Below are positions 27,279-36,328 of a stretch of 64,000 nt of DNA, piece after piece. Made by a program: the position numbers and the translations under genes. The number at the start of each line of letters is the position of its first letter. Within the stretch, counting starts at the first letter, position 1. The stretch is from Nocardioides aurantiacus (lineage in GTDB: Bacteria; Actinomycetota; Actinomycetes; Propionibacteriales; Nocardioidaceae), in NCBI RefSeq assembly GCF_003752505.1, contig NZ_RKHO01000001.1, forward strand, positions 3,348,001 through 3,412,000. Direction: 5' to 3'. The notes beneath the pieces were generated by a model. That model was not told the origin of the DNA and searched no databases. It worked only from the letters and a program-made list of their open reading frames with translations.

Positions 27279-27381
27279 GTGCCGTGGGCCTCCGCGGGGT
27301 GCCGGGTGATCTGGGCCACACCGTAGCCCCCGGCGCCTCGCCACCACAGGCGTCGTCCGGGGCGGACCGGACCAGTGGCCC

Positions 27382-28479
27382 TCAGGCGTCGAGCCGGCGT
27401 CGCAGGAAGCGCACCGTGCGCTCCATCGACAGCGGCCACTGCGGGATGAAGGCGTGCTGCTCGCCCTCGTAGAGGCGCAGCGTGGAGTCGACGTCGGCGG
27501 CGCGCAGCAGCCGGTGCGTACGCCGCGACCAGGGCGGAGGGCAGGTGTCGTCGGCCGTGCCGTGGTGGATCAGCACCGGCTCGGTGACCCGGTCGAAGTA
27601 GGTGCGCGAGGACAGTCCGGCGTAGAAGTCGGGCGCCCCGCGACGGGTCCCGAAACGTCGCGCGAGCTCCTGGGCCGACTCGGGCCGGTTGGGGATCGTG
27701 AACTGGTCGAGGTTCTCGGTGAACAGCGAGCTGACCGAGGCGTAGACGACCGCGGCCCGGACCGCGCCGGGCTGGGCGACGAGCGCGTTGAGGGTGACGC
27801 CGCCACCCATGGAGCGCCCCAGCATCGCCACGCGCTCGGGGTCGACGGCGGGCAGCTGCTTGAGCGAGGCCACGGCGTGCAGGGCGTCGCGGGTGTAGCC
27901 CAGCCGGCTCTCCCGCTCGACGTCGCCGGCCGGGTCGCTGGCAGCGTGGCCGCGGTAGTCGGTGTGCAGCACCACGAAGCCCGCCCGGGCGAGGTAGTCC
28001 TGCTCGCGCGCCAGCCCCTGGCCGGTGACGTAGACCGAGGGCTCGATGTAGCCGTGGCACAGCACCACCGCCGGGAACGGTCCCCGGCCCCGCGGCCGCA
28101 GCAGGATCCCGGACACGGTCGTGCCGCCGGCGGGGTAGGTGACCTCCCACCGCTCGTAGGCGTCGGTCACCGACTGTCGCCGCACCCGCGTGACGGGACC
28201 GCCGTCGAAGTCCTCGCGCATCAGCTGCGGCAGCGAGACCCGGCGCTCGACCGGCGGCAGCGCGTCGGCGGTGGCGCTCGGCGAGGGGGACGTGCTTGCG
28301 GAGGGCGAGGGGGACGTGGTCGCGGAGGGCGAGGCGGTCGCTGAGGAGGACCCCGTCGGCGAGGCGTCGGGCTGCTCGGAGCCCGCGCAGGCCGTGAGGG
28401 TCAGCCCGGCCGCGCCCAGCAGCGCCGTACGCCGCGTCACGCGACCGCCAGAGCCCACCGGGACACCCATGCCTGCCAT
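27382..28479 (-). CDS. Lipoprotein alpha/beta hydrolase
   Basis: 365 aa. Twin arginines at about 15-16 precede a hydrophobic core and lipobox LTAC (Cys about 31), pointing to Tat-exported, lipid-anchored protein. A Ser/Thr/Pro-rich linker (about 35-70) leads to an alpha/beta-hydrolase domain with oxyanion LCHGY, nucleophile GRSMGG, an Asp after HHGTADD, and a terminal EQHAFIP His. These are features of prolyl-oligopeptidase/acetyl-xylan-esterase-like hydrolases. It is likely an ester or peptide hydrolase on the outer face of the membrane. Confidence 0.82.
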   Translation of the reverse strand: MAGMGVPVGSGGRVTRRTALLGAAGLTLTACAGSEQPDASPTGSSSATASPSATTSPSPSASTSPSPSATADALPPVERRVSLPQLMREDFDGGPVTRVRRQSVTDAYERWEVTYPAGGTTVSGILLRPRGRGPFPAVVLCHGYIEPSVYVTGQGLAREQDYLARAGFVVLHTDYRGHAASDPAGDVERESRLGYTRDALHAVASLKQLPAVDPERVAMLGRSMGGGVTLNALVAQPGAVRAAVVYASVSSLFTENLDQFTIPNRPESAQELARRFGTRRGAPDFYAGLSSRTYFDRVTEPVLIHHGTADDTCPPPWSRRTHRLLRAADVDSTLRLYEGEQHAFIPQWPLSMERTVRFLRRRLDA

Positions 28480-28514
28480 GGTGCCCGGGCGACCAAGCCG
28501 GGCCGTGCGACCGA

Positions 28515-29042
28515 TCAGTCCGACCGCTCCGCGTCGTCCTCCTGCTGCTCCTCGACGCGCTTCTTGATCCGACCCATCCCCGGGAGCTTGCCGAGCATCT
28601 CGTTGAGCTCGCGGGAGACGTCGAGCAGGTCGTGGATGTCGGGCGCCACCGAGCCGAGCGTCGTCATGATCGGCAGCACCTCGGTCTCCAGCCGCCGCGT
28701 CAGCTCGGGCAGGTGGTCGACCATCGTGACCAGCGCGGCCACCTCGGCGGGCGAGGTGGTGTCGGCGAGCGTGCGGAGCGTCGGCTCCAGCGTGGTCAGC
28801 GGCGGCTCGAGCCGGTCGAGCAGGACGCCGAGGCGGTGGACGAGGGGCTCGGCGTCGGCGGCGATCCCGTCGACCCGGCGTACGACCGCGTCGGCGCCGA
28901 GGCGGGTGCCCTCGATGCGCTCCAGCAGCGCGTCGACCCGGCCGATCAGGGACTCGGCCGCGTCGAGCAGGCCGAAGACCCGCTCGGGCAGACCGAGCAG
29001 GACACGGGGCAGCTCACGCGGGTCGGGCAGGGGCAATCGCAT
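28515..29042 (-). CDS. Helical protein of unknown function
   Basis: 175 aa. I do not recognise a specific family. It has no signal peptide or membrane helix; it is almost entirely amphipathic helix with heptad-like Leu/Val spacing (ESLIGRVDALLERIEG, HRLGVLLDRLEPPL, LPELTRRLETEVLPIM), and ends with a charged KKRVEEQQEDDAE tail. Similar helical proteins occur as ribulose-type annotations or phasin/apolipoprotein-like proteins in Actinobacteria. A coiled-coil or lipid-surface-associated role is possible. It is preceded by a strong nested palindrome. Confidence 0.65.
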   Translation of the reverse strand: MRLPLPDPRELPRVLLGLPERVFGLLDAAESLIGRVDALLERIEGTRLGADAVVRRVDGIAADAEPLVHRLGVLLDRLEPPLTTLEPTLRTLADTTSPAEVAALVTMVDHLPELTRRLETEVLPIMTTLGSVAPDIHDLLDVSRELNEMLGKLPGMGRIKKRVEEQQEDDAERSD

Positions 29043-29095
29043 CCTCCATGCCTACTCCGTGGACACGGGCGGCCCGGTTGTCCAACGGCGCAGAT

Positions 29096-29187
29096 CCGGT
29101 TTCCCAGGTGATGAACCCGAACTACCTCCTCGCACACGGGGCCCCGTGTGCGAGGACCCGGTTTCCCTTCATCACCTGGGGAACCGG
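29096..29187. repeat. Nested double inverted repeat
   Basis: Outer arms 29096-29115 and 29168-29187 (20 bp) pair with one mismatch. Inside them, 29128-29141 and 29142-29155 form a perfect 28-bp palindrome with no loop. A direct copy of GGTTTCCC also occurs at both sides (about 29098 and 29159). It lies 8 bp beyond the VOC gene stop and 54 bp before the helical-protein start, so it can terminate the former; its size and order exceed a simple terminator. Confidence 0.8.
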
Positions 29188-29194
29188 ACGACCG

Positions 29195-29611
29195 TCAGCC
29201 CCCGGCGCGGGGCTCGCCGGGGTAGGAGCCGAAGGACCAGGCGTTGCCCTCGGGGTCCTCCAGCGAGAACTCCCAGCCGTCGGGGCCGGCGTAGTCGGGG
29301 TTCTCGGGGGCGCGGGTGATCCGGGCACCGGCCGCGACGGCGCGGTCGTGGACCGCGCGCGGGTCGGCGGTCACGACGTAGAGGCCGGCGCCGCCCGGCG
29401 GCCGCGACAGGCCGTGGTCCTTCACGCTGCCGAACATCACGCCGCCGCCCTCGGGCCAGTCGAGCTGCGCGTGGGCGACCTCGTGCTCGTCGCCGTAGAC
29501 GGCCGTGGCCTCGAACCCGATCGCGACCAGGAAGTCGATCATCGCCCGCGGGTCGCGGGCGTTGAAGGCGGGCCAGACGGTGGGAGGCGGGGTGCTCGCA
29601 GGTTCGGTCAT
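29195..29611 (-). CDS. VOC (glyoxalase-fold) protein
   Basis: 138 aa. Two beta-alpha-beta-beta-beta halves of the vicinal-oxygen-chelate fold are visible: FNARDPRAMIDFLVAIGFE and VHDRAVAAGARI, with the terminal DPEGNAWSFG motif where Glu would bind metal. Members include glyoxalases, dioxygenases and antibiotic-binding proteins, so the exact role is open. The gene is 3 bp downstream of the AraC-family regulator stop and probably belongs to the same transcript. Confidence 0.82.
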   Translation of the reverse strand: MTEPASTPPPTVWPAFNARDPRAMIDFLVAIGFEATAVYGDEHEVAHAQLDWPEGGGVMFGSVKDHGLSRPPGGAGLYVVTADPRAVHDRAVAAGARITRAPENPDYAGPDGWEFSLEDPEGNAWSFGSYPGEPRAGG

Positions 29612-29615
29612 GGAC

Positions 29616-30458
29616 TCAGCCTGGCCGGTTGCGGTGCCCGCCGTCTTGGAGGTTTCGGCGCTCCTCGACCAGCCAGGCCGTCGGCGAGCAGCCCGCCATC
29701 GCGCTGAACTCCCGGGTCAGGTGCGCCTGGTCGGCGTACCCCGCCTCGAGCGCGAGCCGGGCCAGCCCGCGCTTGTCCGCGGCCAGCCGCGCCACGACGT
29801 GGTCGAAGCGGAAGGCCCGGGCCAGCGCCTTGGGCGTCGCACCGAGCTCGGCGCGCACGAGGTCGCGCAGGTGCCGGGGGCTCAGGCCGACCTCGCGGGC
29901 GAGGTCGTCGACCCGGCAGCGGCCGCGGCTGGCCTGCAGCACCTGCCAGGCGCGCACCACCTCGGGACGCACCCGGCGGCCCTGGTCGGTGGCGGCCAGG
30001 CGGGTGCGCAGCCACACCTCGGCGACCCGCAGCCGCTGCCCGCCCGGCGCCTCGGCCACGCGGCCGTGCAGCTCGGCGGCGACGGGGCCCAGCACGTCGG
30101 CGCCGTCCTGGCCCACGCCGGTGAGCTCGGCCGCGGTGCACCCGAGCAGCCGTCGGGCGGCGAGCGGGTGCAGCGCCAGCTGGACGCCGCTCTGTCGGGT
30201 CGGCTGCTCGACGCGGGCGGCGACGGGGTGCAGGCCCGCCAGCAGCACGTCGTACGCCGTGGCGCGCGACGCGTCCGGCGGACCGGGCTCGTCGACGGTG
30301 CCGAAGGTGCGCACCGGGCCGGCCGTGGAGACCACGAAGGTCAGCCAGGGCGAGGGCAGGCCGCGGTGCTCCCCGGGCTCGAGCCCCGACGCGTCGTAGG
30401 CGCACGCCGAGACGACGCCCCCGGGCAGCGTCTCGTGGCTCCGGACGAAGGTCGTCAC
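29616..30458 (-). CDS. AraC-family transcriptional regulator
   Basis: 280 aa from GTG 30458; the ATG just upstream is out of frame. The C-terminal 100 residues hold two helix-turn-helix units (RVDDLAREVGLSPRHLRDLVRAE and LARLALEAGYADQAHLTREFSAMAG) typical of AraC/XylS DNA-binding domains. The N-terminal half resembles DUF6597-type ligand domains. It is co-directional and nearly contiguous with the VOC gene, which may be its regulated partner. Confidence 0.85.
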   Translation of the reverse strand: MTTFVRSHETLPGGVVSACAYDASGLEPGEHRGLPSPWLTFVVSTAGPVRTFGTVDEPGPPDASRATAYDVLLAGLHPVAARVEQPTRQSGVQLALHPLAARRLLGCTAAELTGVGQDGADVLGPVAAELHGRVAEAPGGQRLRVAEVWLRTRLAATDQGRRVRPEVVRAWQVLQASRGRCRVDDLAREVGLSPRHLRDLVRAELGATPKALARAFRFDHVVARLAADKRGLARLALEAGYADQAHLTREFSAMAGCSPTAWLVEERRNLQDGGHRNRPG

Positions 30459-30498
30459 CCGGCCATCGTGCCCCGCGAGAGGGCCTCGGGGCGAGGGG

Positions 30499-31653
30499 TC
30501 AGGCCACCGGGAGGGACGGGTCGAGGTCGCGGGCGGCGTGGGCGTGGATCCGCCCGTCGGTGGTCGAGAGCCGGTCGCCGCTGCCGCCCCAGCGCCCGGC
30601 GATGATCTCCGCGGCGATGCTGACGGCCGTCTCCTCCGGCGTACGAGCGCCCAGGTCGAGCCCGATCGGACTGTGCAGTCGGCCGAGCTCGGCCTCACTC
30701 AGGCCGGCCTCGCGGAGCCGGTCGAGACGGTCGGTGTGGGTGCGCCGCGACCCCATCGCGCCGACGTAGGCGACCTCGGGGATGCGCAGCGCCTTCTCCA
30801 GCACGGGCACGTCGAACTTGGGGTCGTGGGTCAGCACGCAGATCACCGTGCGGGGGTCGATGCGCTGGGCCTCCAGCTCCTCGGCGAGGAACTTGTGCGG
30901 CCACTTCACGATCACCTCGTCGGCCTCGGGGAAGCGCGTGGCCGTGGCGAAGACCGGCCGGGCGTCGCACACCGTGACGCGGTAGCCGAGGAACTTGCCG
31001 ACCGAGGCGACGGCCGCCGCGAAGTCGATGGCGCCGAAGACCAGCATCCGCGGCGCGGGCGCGAAGGCCCACACGAAGACCCGCATCCCCTCTCCCCGAC
31101 GCTCCCCGTCGGGTCCGTAGGTCAGCGTCGCGTTGTGGCCCGAGGCCAGCAGCCCGCGGGCGTCGTCGGCCACGGCGTCGGTGGCGCGGTCGCTGCCGAG
31201 CCGGCCACCCACCTCCTCGGGCCGTACGACGAGCCGGCGACCCAGCCACGCGGGGTCGGGGTGCTCGATCACGGTCGCCAGCGCGACCGGTCGACCGGCG
31301 GCGATGTCGGCCGCGACCTCGCCCAGCTCGGGGAACGTCTGCTGGTCGACCTTCTCGACGTAGACGTCCAGGATGCCGCCGCAGGTCAGGCCGACCGAGA
31401 ACGCGTCCTCGTCGGAGACGCCGTAGCGCTGCAGCACGGGCTCGCCACTGCCCACGACGTCCTGGCCGAGCTCGTAGACCGCGCCCTCGACGCAGCCGCC
31501 GGAGACCGACCCGACGGCCTCGCCGCCGGGTCCCACCAGCATGGACGCGCCGGCGGGCCGGGGCGCGGACTGGAAGGTGGCCACCACGGTGCCCACCCCC
31601 ACGGTCTCGCCCTGCTCCCACCAGCGCAGCAGGTCGTCCAGGACCTCACGCAC
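30499..31653 (-). CDS. XdhC/CoxI-family molybdoenzyme maturation protein
   Basis: 384 aa. The N-terminal XdhC_CoxI domain has the conserved SAPRPAGASMLV and GSVSGGCVEG motifs; the C-terminal Rossmann domain (about 215-360) contains VFGAIDFA and VGAMGSRRTHTDR. XdhC proteins bind molybdenum cofactor, promote its sulfuration and insert it into xanthine-dehydrogenase/CO-dehydrogenase-type enzymes. Its start overlaps the end of the VWA gene by 8 nt, so the two are translationally coupled. Confidence 0.9.
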   Translation of the reverse strand: MREVLDDLLRWWEQGETVGVGTVVATFQSAPRPAGASMLVGPGGEAVGSVSGGCVEGAVYELGQDVVGSGEPVLQRYGVSDEDAFSVGLTCGGILDVYVEKVDQQTFPELGEVAADIAAGRPVALATVIEHPDPAWLGRRLVVRPEEVGGRLGSDRATDAVADDARGLLASGHNATLTYGPDGERRGEGMRVFVWAFAPAPRMLVFGAIDFAAAVASVGKFLGYRVTVCDARPVFATATRFPEADEVIVKWPHKFLAEELEAQRIDPRTVICVLTHDPKFDVPVLEKALRIPEVAYVGAMGSRRTHTDRLDRLREAGLSEAELGRLHSPIGLDLGARTPEETAVSIAAEIIAGRWGGSGDRLSTTDGRIHAHAARDLDPSLPVA

Positions 31654-32806
31654 GGCCGATCACCTCCAGCACCTCGTCGAACGCGCGCAGGGAGTGCCCT
31701 GCCACGAAGTCGTCGCAGTGCGGCAGCACCGCCTCGATCCCCCGCTGGACCGGCTCGTAGCCGTCCTTGCCGCGGTGGGGGTTGACCCAGACCACCCGAC
31801 GGGCCAGCCGCTGCAGCCGCTGCACCTGCTCGCCGAGCTCCACGGCGTCGCCGCGCTCCCAGCCGTCGGAGAAGACCACGACGACCGCGCCGCGGGCCAT
31901 GCCGCGCGCGCCCCACAGGTCGAGGAACGCCTTCATCGTCTCGCCGAGCCGGGTGCCGCCCGACCAGTCGGGCACCTCCTCGCCGGCCCGCACCAGCGCG
32001 CGGTCGGGGTCGGCGGTGCGCATCGCGGTGGTGACGCGGGTCAGCCGCGTGCCGAGGGTGAAGACCTCGACCCGGCTGCGGCCGCGCCCGGCCTCGGCGG
32101 TGCGCGACACGAGGTGGCACAGCCGCAGGATCGCGTCGGCGTAGGGCCGCATCGAGGCGGAGACGTCGACGAGGAGCACCACGCGGCGCGGCGTGGTGCC
32201 CCGGCGGCGGTGCTCGACGGCGGCCGGCTCGCCCATCCGGCGCAGCGTGGTGCGCAGCGTGCGGTGGACGTCGACCTCCCCCCGCCTCCAGGGCGCGCGC
32301 CGCGTGGCCCGCCGCTGCGGCAGCCGCGGCCGCAGCGCACGGATCAGCGCGTCGAGCAGCGCCTTCTCGTCGGGCCGGAGCGTGGCGACGTCGCGACGGC
32401 TGAGCACCTCGACGTCGCTCGCGGCGGACGCGACCGTGTCGGGGGTGTCCTCGCCGCCGCTCTCGCCGCCGTCTCCCAACGGCAGCGGCGAGCGGATCTC
32501 GCGCGGCCTCGTGGACGGGATGCTGCGAGGCAGCCGCTCCCGGGAGCCGAACCACGCCTCGAAGACGTGCTCGTAGCGCAGCAGGTCGTCGGGGCCGCTG
32601 CACAGCGTCGCGCGGCCCGCCCGGAAGACCGCCGCCCCGTCGCCCGCGTCGACCAGGGCCGCCGCCTGGAGGAACACCGCGGCCCGGTCGTGGGTGACGC
32701 CCATCCCGGCCGCGCGCAGGGCGCGGGTGAACCCGAGCAGCACCTCGTCGGCCTCGTGCGCGACGGGCACGGGGACGAGCGGGGGCGGCACGGGCAGGGA
32801 GGTCAT
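31646..32806 (-). CDS. VWA-domain protein, CoxE-like
   Basis: 386 aa. The C-terminal von Willebrand A domain carries the MIDAS motif DVSAS (in LLVDVSASM) followed by a Thr loop in FTLGTRLTRVT and an Asp in VVFSDGWERGD. The N-terminal half is helical and polar. CoxE-type proteins act with a MoxR-type AAA ATPase (CoxD) in maturing the active site of CO dehydrogenase and related molybdenum hydroxylases. The MoxR gene ends 1 bp upstream. Confidence 0.88.
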   Translation of the reverse strand: MTSLPVPPPLVPVPVAHEADEVLLGFTRALRAAGMGVTHDRAAVFLQAAALVDAGDGAAVFRAGRATLCSGPDDLLRYEHVFEAWFGSRERLPRSIPSTRPREIRSPLPLGDGGESGGEDTPDTVASAASDVEVLSRRDVATLRPDEKALLDALIRALRPRLPQRRATRRAPWRRGEVDVHRTLRTTLRRMGEPAAVEHRRRGTTPRRVVLLVDVSASMRPYADAILRLCHLVSRTAEAGRGRSRVEVFTLGTRLTRVTTAMRTADPDRALVRAGEEVPDWSGGTRLGETMKAFLDLWGARGMARGAVVVVFSDGWERGDAVELGEQVQRLQRLARRVVWVNPHRGKDGYEPVQRGIEAVLPHCDDFVAGHSLRAFDEVLEVIGRA

Positions 32807-32807
32807 C

Positions 32808-33701
32808 TCAGCCGGCCAGCATCCGGTCGAGGGCCTGCTTCACGCGGTCGGTGTCCTCGCGGTACTTCACCACGGTGCCGAGCGTGCGCGAGGCGGTGTC
32901 GAGGTCGAGCTCCTCCGCGCCGAGGCGCTGCAGCGCGCGGGCCCAGTCGAGGGTCTCGGCCACGCCCGGCGCCTTGAGCAGGTGCTCGGTGCGCAGCCCC
33001 TGCACCACGGTCGCGACCTGCTCGGCGAGCCTCTCGCTCACCTCGGGCAGCCGGCTGCGCACGATGGCCACCTCGCGGGCCAGGCCAGGGTGGTCGATCC
33101 AGTGGTAGAGGCAGCGGCGCTTGAGGGCGTCGTGCAGCTCGCGGGTGCGGTTGGAGGTCAGCACCACGAGAGGCGGGGTGGCGGCCACGACGGTGCCGAG
33201 CTCGGGGATGCTCACCGACCAGCTCGAGAGCACCTCGAGCAGGAACGCCTCGAACTCGTCGTCGGCCCGGTCGATCTCGTCGACCAGCAGCACCGCCGGT
33301 GCCTGGCGCAGCGCCTGCAGCACCGGCCGGGCGAGCAGGAACCGCTCGTCGAACAGCGACTTCTCCGCCTCCCCGGCGTCGAACGCGCCCGCCCCCGGGG
33401 CGCGCGACGCGGCGGCGGCCTCCAGGGTGCGCAGGTGCAGGATCTGGCGCGCGAAGTCCCAGTCGTAGAGCGCCTGCGAGGCGTCGATGCCCTCGTAGCA
33501 CTGGAGCCGGATCAGCGGCGTCCCCGTCAGCTCGGCCAGCGCCTCGGCGAGCGCCGTCTTGCCGGTGCCGGGCTCGCCCTCGAGCAGCAGCGGTCGCTGC
33601 ATCGAGGCGCTCAGGAACACGACCGTGGCCAGGTCGTCGTCGGCGAGGTAGCCGGTGCTCGCGAGGGCAGCCGTCACCGCGTCCGGAGAAGTGAGCTCCA
33701 T
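32808..33701 (-). CDS. MoxR-family AAA ATPase, CoxD-like
   Basis: 297 aa. Walker A is GEPGTGKT (about 41-48), Walker B is LLVDEIDRAD, sensor 1 lies in VLTSNRTREL, and the sensor 2 Arg is in the small helical domain. MoxR ATPases remodel protein partners with VWA proteins; pairing with the CoxE-like and XdhC-like genes directly downstream indicates metal-centre maturation. It probably starts the three-gene unit or continues from the kinase gene 9 bp upstream. Confidence 0.9.
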   Translation of the reverse strand: MELTSPDAVTAALASTGYLADDDLATVVFLSASMQRPLLLEGEPGTGKTALAEALAELTGTPLIRLQCYEGIDASQALYDWDFARQILHLRTLEAAAASRAPGAGAFDAGEAEKSLFDERFLLARPVLQALRQAPAVLLVDEIDRADDEFEAFLLEVLSSWSVSIPELGTVVAATPPLVVLTSNRTRELHDALKRRCLYHWIDHPGLAREVAIVRSRLPEVSERLAEQVATVVQGLRTEHLLKAPGVAETLDWARALQRLGAEELDLDTASRTLGTVVKYREDTDRVKQALDRMLAG

Positions 33702-33710
33702 GCCCGGAGG

Positions 33711-34661
33711 CTACGTCCGACGGGTTGGTCGCGGGTTGGCGAGCAGCAGCCGCGCGCTGCCGAGCAGCCGCTCGCCGAGCACGGTGCCTCCGAAGCCGAG
33801 CACGTGCAGGCCGGTGGAGACCCGTTCGAGGTAGGCCCAGCGCCAGGTCCGGTCGCGGTCGACCCCGGCGCGCTCAGCGACCCGGTCGCACCACCCCTCC
33901 AGCAGCGGCCGGCCCCCGTCCTCGAGCCGGCGGGTCCACTCCCGCAGCGTCACCCCGAGGTCGTACGCCGGGTCGCAGCGGAACCCGTCCGGGTCGACCA
34001 TCACGTGGCCGGCCGGCGCCCCCGCGCGCGGCCGGGTGGTGCGCAGCGCGTTGGCGGGGTGGGCGTCACCGTGCACCACGACGTCCGGGTCCGGACCGGG
34101 GGCGGCGAGCTCCTCGGCGTACGCCAGGGCCTGGTGGAGGACGTCGCGGTCGCAGGGGTGGCCGAGCCGGGCGTCGGTCCCGAGCACCAGGGTGCGCAGC
34201 GAGAGCGCCTTGTGCTCGGCCACGGGCACGGTGCCCAGGGGCAGTCGCCACGCCTCCCGCAGCGTGTCCACCAGCACGTCGAGGGTGCGGGTCGGCTCGC
34301 CCGGCGTCTGCTCCAGCGACCGGCCCAGGCGCTCGAGCAGCAGGGCGTCGTGGTGCGCGTCGTGGTCGTGCAGCACGGCGTACCCCTGGCCGGCCGCCGC
34401 CGCGAGCACCGGCACCTCCCCCGGCGTGACCGCGCTCGGGTCGGGCATCCGCAGCTTGACGACCCGGTCCGCCCCGTCGGCGGTGCGCGCTGCGACGACG
34501 TACGCCGCGCTGCCGCCGGGCAGGCCCCGGCCCCACGTCAGCGACCACCGCTCCGCGAGCTCGTCGAGGACGGCGGGGAGCCCGTCGAACCACCCCTGGC
34601 CCACCTCGCCCAGCGAGGCCACCCGCTGGCGCGCCAGCGGCTGCAGCCTCACCTCGTGCAC
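33711..34661 (-). CDS. APH(6)/streptomycin-kinase-like phosphotransferase
   Basis: 316 aa from GTG 34661 (GTG 34652 also possible). VVKLRMP is the ATP-binding Lys region, [12 protein letters not shown] is the Brenner motif with the catalytic Asp, and [16 protein letters not shown] holds the metal-binding Asp. This pattern fits the aminoglycoside 6-phosphotransferase/hydroxyurea-kinase family. Chromosomal members without a resistance phenotype are common, so it should not be taken as proof of resistance. It lies 9 bp upstream of the MoxR gene on the same strand. Confidence 0.8.
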   Translation of the reverse strand: MHEVRLQPLARQRVASLGEVGQGWFDGLPAVLDELAERWSLTWGRGLPGGSAAYVVAARTADGADRVVKLRMPDPSAVTPGEVPVLAAAAGQGYAVLHDHDAHHDALLLERLGRSLEQTPGEPTRTLDVLVDTLREAWRLPLGTVPVAEHKALSLRTLVLGTDARLGHPCDRDVLHQALAYAEELAAPGPDPDVVVHGDAHPANALRTTRPRAGAPAGHVMVDPDGFRCDPAYDLGVTLREWTRRLEDGGRPLLEGWCDRVAERAGVDRDRTWRWAYLERVSTGLHVLGFGGTVLGERLLGSARLLLANPRPTRRT

Positions 34662-34734
34662 GCGAGCCAGTGTGCCCCGTGTCCCCGACCCGTGTCCCCG
34701 GCCGGGGTCACCGGCCGCGCGGCAGACTGGAGCG

Positions 34735-35112
34735 GTGCCTCCCGCCGACAAGACCTGCGCCTCCTGCGGCCGCCGCATCGAGTGGCGCAAGAAGTGGGAG
34801 CGCGACTGGGACGAGGTGAGGTACTGCTCCACCGCCTGTCGCAAGCACAAGGTCTCGGCCACCGACGAGCGTCTGGAGGCCTCGATCCTCGACCTGCTGG
34901 GCAGCCGCAAGGGCGGGGCGACCATCTGCCCGTCGGAGGCCGCCCGCCGGGTCGGCGGCGAGGACGAGGACGCCTGGCGCGAGCTGATGGAGCCCGCCCG
35001 GCGCGCGGCCCGGCGCCTGGTCGCAGCCGGGGAGGTCGAGATCACCCAGGGCGGCAAGGTCGTCGACCCCTCCACCGCCAAGGGCGCCATCCGGATCAGG
35101 AAGGCCCACTAG
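34735..35112 (+). CDS. DUF2256-DUF3253 fusion protein
   Basis: 125 aa from GTG 34735. Residues 5-40 form a zinc-ribbon-like DUF2256 motif: [18 protein letters not shown], then YCSTACR. Residues 45-120 are a DUF3253 winged-helix-like domain ([20 protein letters not shown]). Both have unknown function; a nucleic-acid-binding role is plausible from the zinc ribbon. The 3' end overlaps the convergent MobA-like gene by 17 nt, and the gene interrupts an otherwise minus-strand set. Confidence 0.75.
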   Translation: MPPADKTCASCGRRIEWRKKWERDWDEVRYCSTACRKHKVSATDERLEASILDLLGSRKGGATICPSEAARRVGGEDEDAWRELMEPARRAARRLVAAGEVEITQGGKVVDPSTAKGAIRIRKAH

Positions 35113-35650
35113 CCCCGTCGGGGGTGTCCTGGTCGCGCCCGGTGGCGAGGTCGCCGCACTCCACCAGGACCACCTCGTGGGTGCGCAGGTAGGCCTTGGC
35201 CCCCTGGTCGCCCACCGCCGCCTCGGCCACACCGGCCCAGTGGTCGCGTCCGAGCAGCACGGGGTGGCCGGGCGTCCCGTCGTACGCCGCCCGCGCGAGC
35301 AGCGACGGGTCCTCGGTGCGCTCCAGCAGCCGGTCCACCACCCGCGCGTCGACGTCGGGCAGGTCGACGAGCGTGACGACGCACCGCGTCGACGCCGACC
35401 GCGCGAGGTGCCAGAGGCCCGCCCGCAGCGAGGCGCCCATGCCCTCGGCCCAGTCCTCCGCGACCGCCACCTGCACGCCGTCGGGCACCAGGCCCCGGGC
35501 CTCCGCGGCACCTGCCCCCAGCACCACCAGGACGTCGTCGCACGCGGCGAGCGAGGACACGGCGTGCGCGAGCCAGCCCTCGACCAGCGCCTTGGGCCGC
35601 CCCATCCGTCGCCCGGCGCCGGCGGCGAGGAGCAGTCCGGTCGTGGTCAC
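35096..35650 (-). CDS. MobA/MocA-like molybdenum-cofactor nucleotidyltransferase
   Basis: 184 aa. [15 protein letters not shown] is the nucleotide-binding loop with catalytic Lys, and [11 protein letters not shown] holds the metal Asp. This short NTP-transferase resembles MobA and MocA, which make the guanine or cytosine dinucleotide form of molybdenum cofactor. MocA (cytosine) is the form used by xanthine-dehydrogenase-type enzymes, which fits the XdhC/CoxD/CoxE neighbours. The G/C choice cannot be settled by eye. Confidence 0.8.
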   Translation of the reverse strand: MTTTGLLLAAGAGRRMGRPKALVEGWLAHAVSSLAACDDVLVVLGAGAAEARGLVPDGVQVAVAEDWAEGMGASLRAGLWHLARSASTRCVVTLVDLPDVDARVVDRLLERTEDPSLLARAAYDGTPGHPVLLGRDHWAGVAEAAVGDQGAKAYLRTHEVVLVECGDLATGRDQDTPDGASGPS

Positions 35651-35701
35651 GGGGCGATCATGCCCCTAGAACACCTGTTCGAACAGCGCTACGGTGGTCG
35701 C

Positions 35702-36328
35702 ATGTCCGTGGACTTCCAGGCCTCGCTGTTCGAGGGCTCCCGCGTGGGGGTCGGTCCGCTCGCCGGGCGGGTGCAGCGCACCGAGCTGAGCCGCGGCGCG
35801 TGGGTGGACCTGCTGCCCGGCTGGTTCGAGGGCGCCGACCAGGTCTTCGAGGACCTCGTCGCACGAGTGCCCTGGCGCGCCGAGAAGCGGCCGATGTACG
35901 ACGGCGTCGTCGACGTCCCGCGCCTGCTCCACACCTACGGCACCGGCGACCCGCTCCCCCACCCCGCGCTGGTCGAGGCCCGCGAGGCGCTCTCGGCGCA
36001 CTACGCGCCGGAGCTGGGCGAGCCGTTCGTGACGGCAGGCTGCTGCTACTACCGCGACGGCCGCGACTCGGTCGCCTGGCACGGCGACGACCTCGGCCGG
36101 GGCCGCACCGTCGACACCATGGTCGCGATCGTCTCCTTCGGCTCCCCGCGCAAGCTCCAGCTGCGGCCCGTCGGCGGCCAGCTCGCCGTGAGCCACGCCC
36201 TGGGACACGGCGACCTCGTCGTCATGGGCGGCTCCTGCCAACGCACCTGGGAGCACGCCGTGCCCAAGACCGCACGACCGGTCGGACCCCGCATCAGCGT
36301 GCAGTTCCGGCCCCGCAACGTCTTCTAG
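35702..36328 (+). CDS. alkB: AlkB-family 2OG/Fe(II) dioxygenase
   Basis: 208 aa from ATG 35702. The iron ligands are His127 and Asp129 (WHGDD) and His185 (TWEHAV); Arg197 and Arg203 (PRISVQFRP) bind 2-oxoglutarate and shape the active site. It oxidatively removes alkyl groups from 1-methyladenine and 3-methylcytosine in DNA or RNA. It converges on the HxlR regulator, the two stops overlapping on CTAG. Confidence 0.9.
   Translation: MSVDFQASLFEGSRVGVGPLAGRVQRTELSRGAWVDLLPGWFEGADQVFEDLVARVPWRAEKRPMYDGVVDVPRLLHTYGTGDPLPHPALVEAREALSAHYAPELGEPFVTAGCCYYRDGRDSVAWHGDDLGRGRTVDTMVAIVSFGSPRKLQLRPVGGQLAVSHALGHGDLVVMGGSCQRTWEHAVPKTARPVGPRISVQFRPRNVF

Noticed and set aside
33711-34661. Acquired antibiotic-resistance gene
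   Set aside because: Base composition is like its neighbours, no mobile element adjoins it, and chromosomal kinases of this fold are common without resistance.
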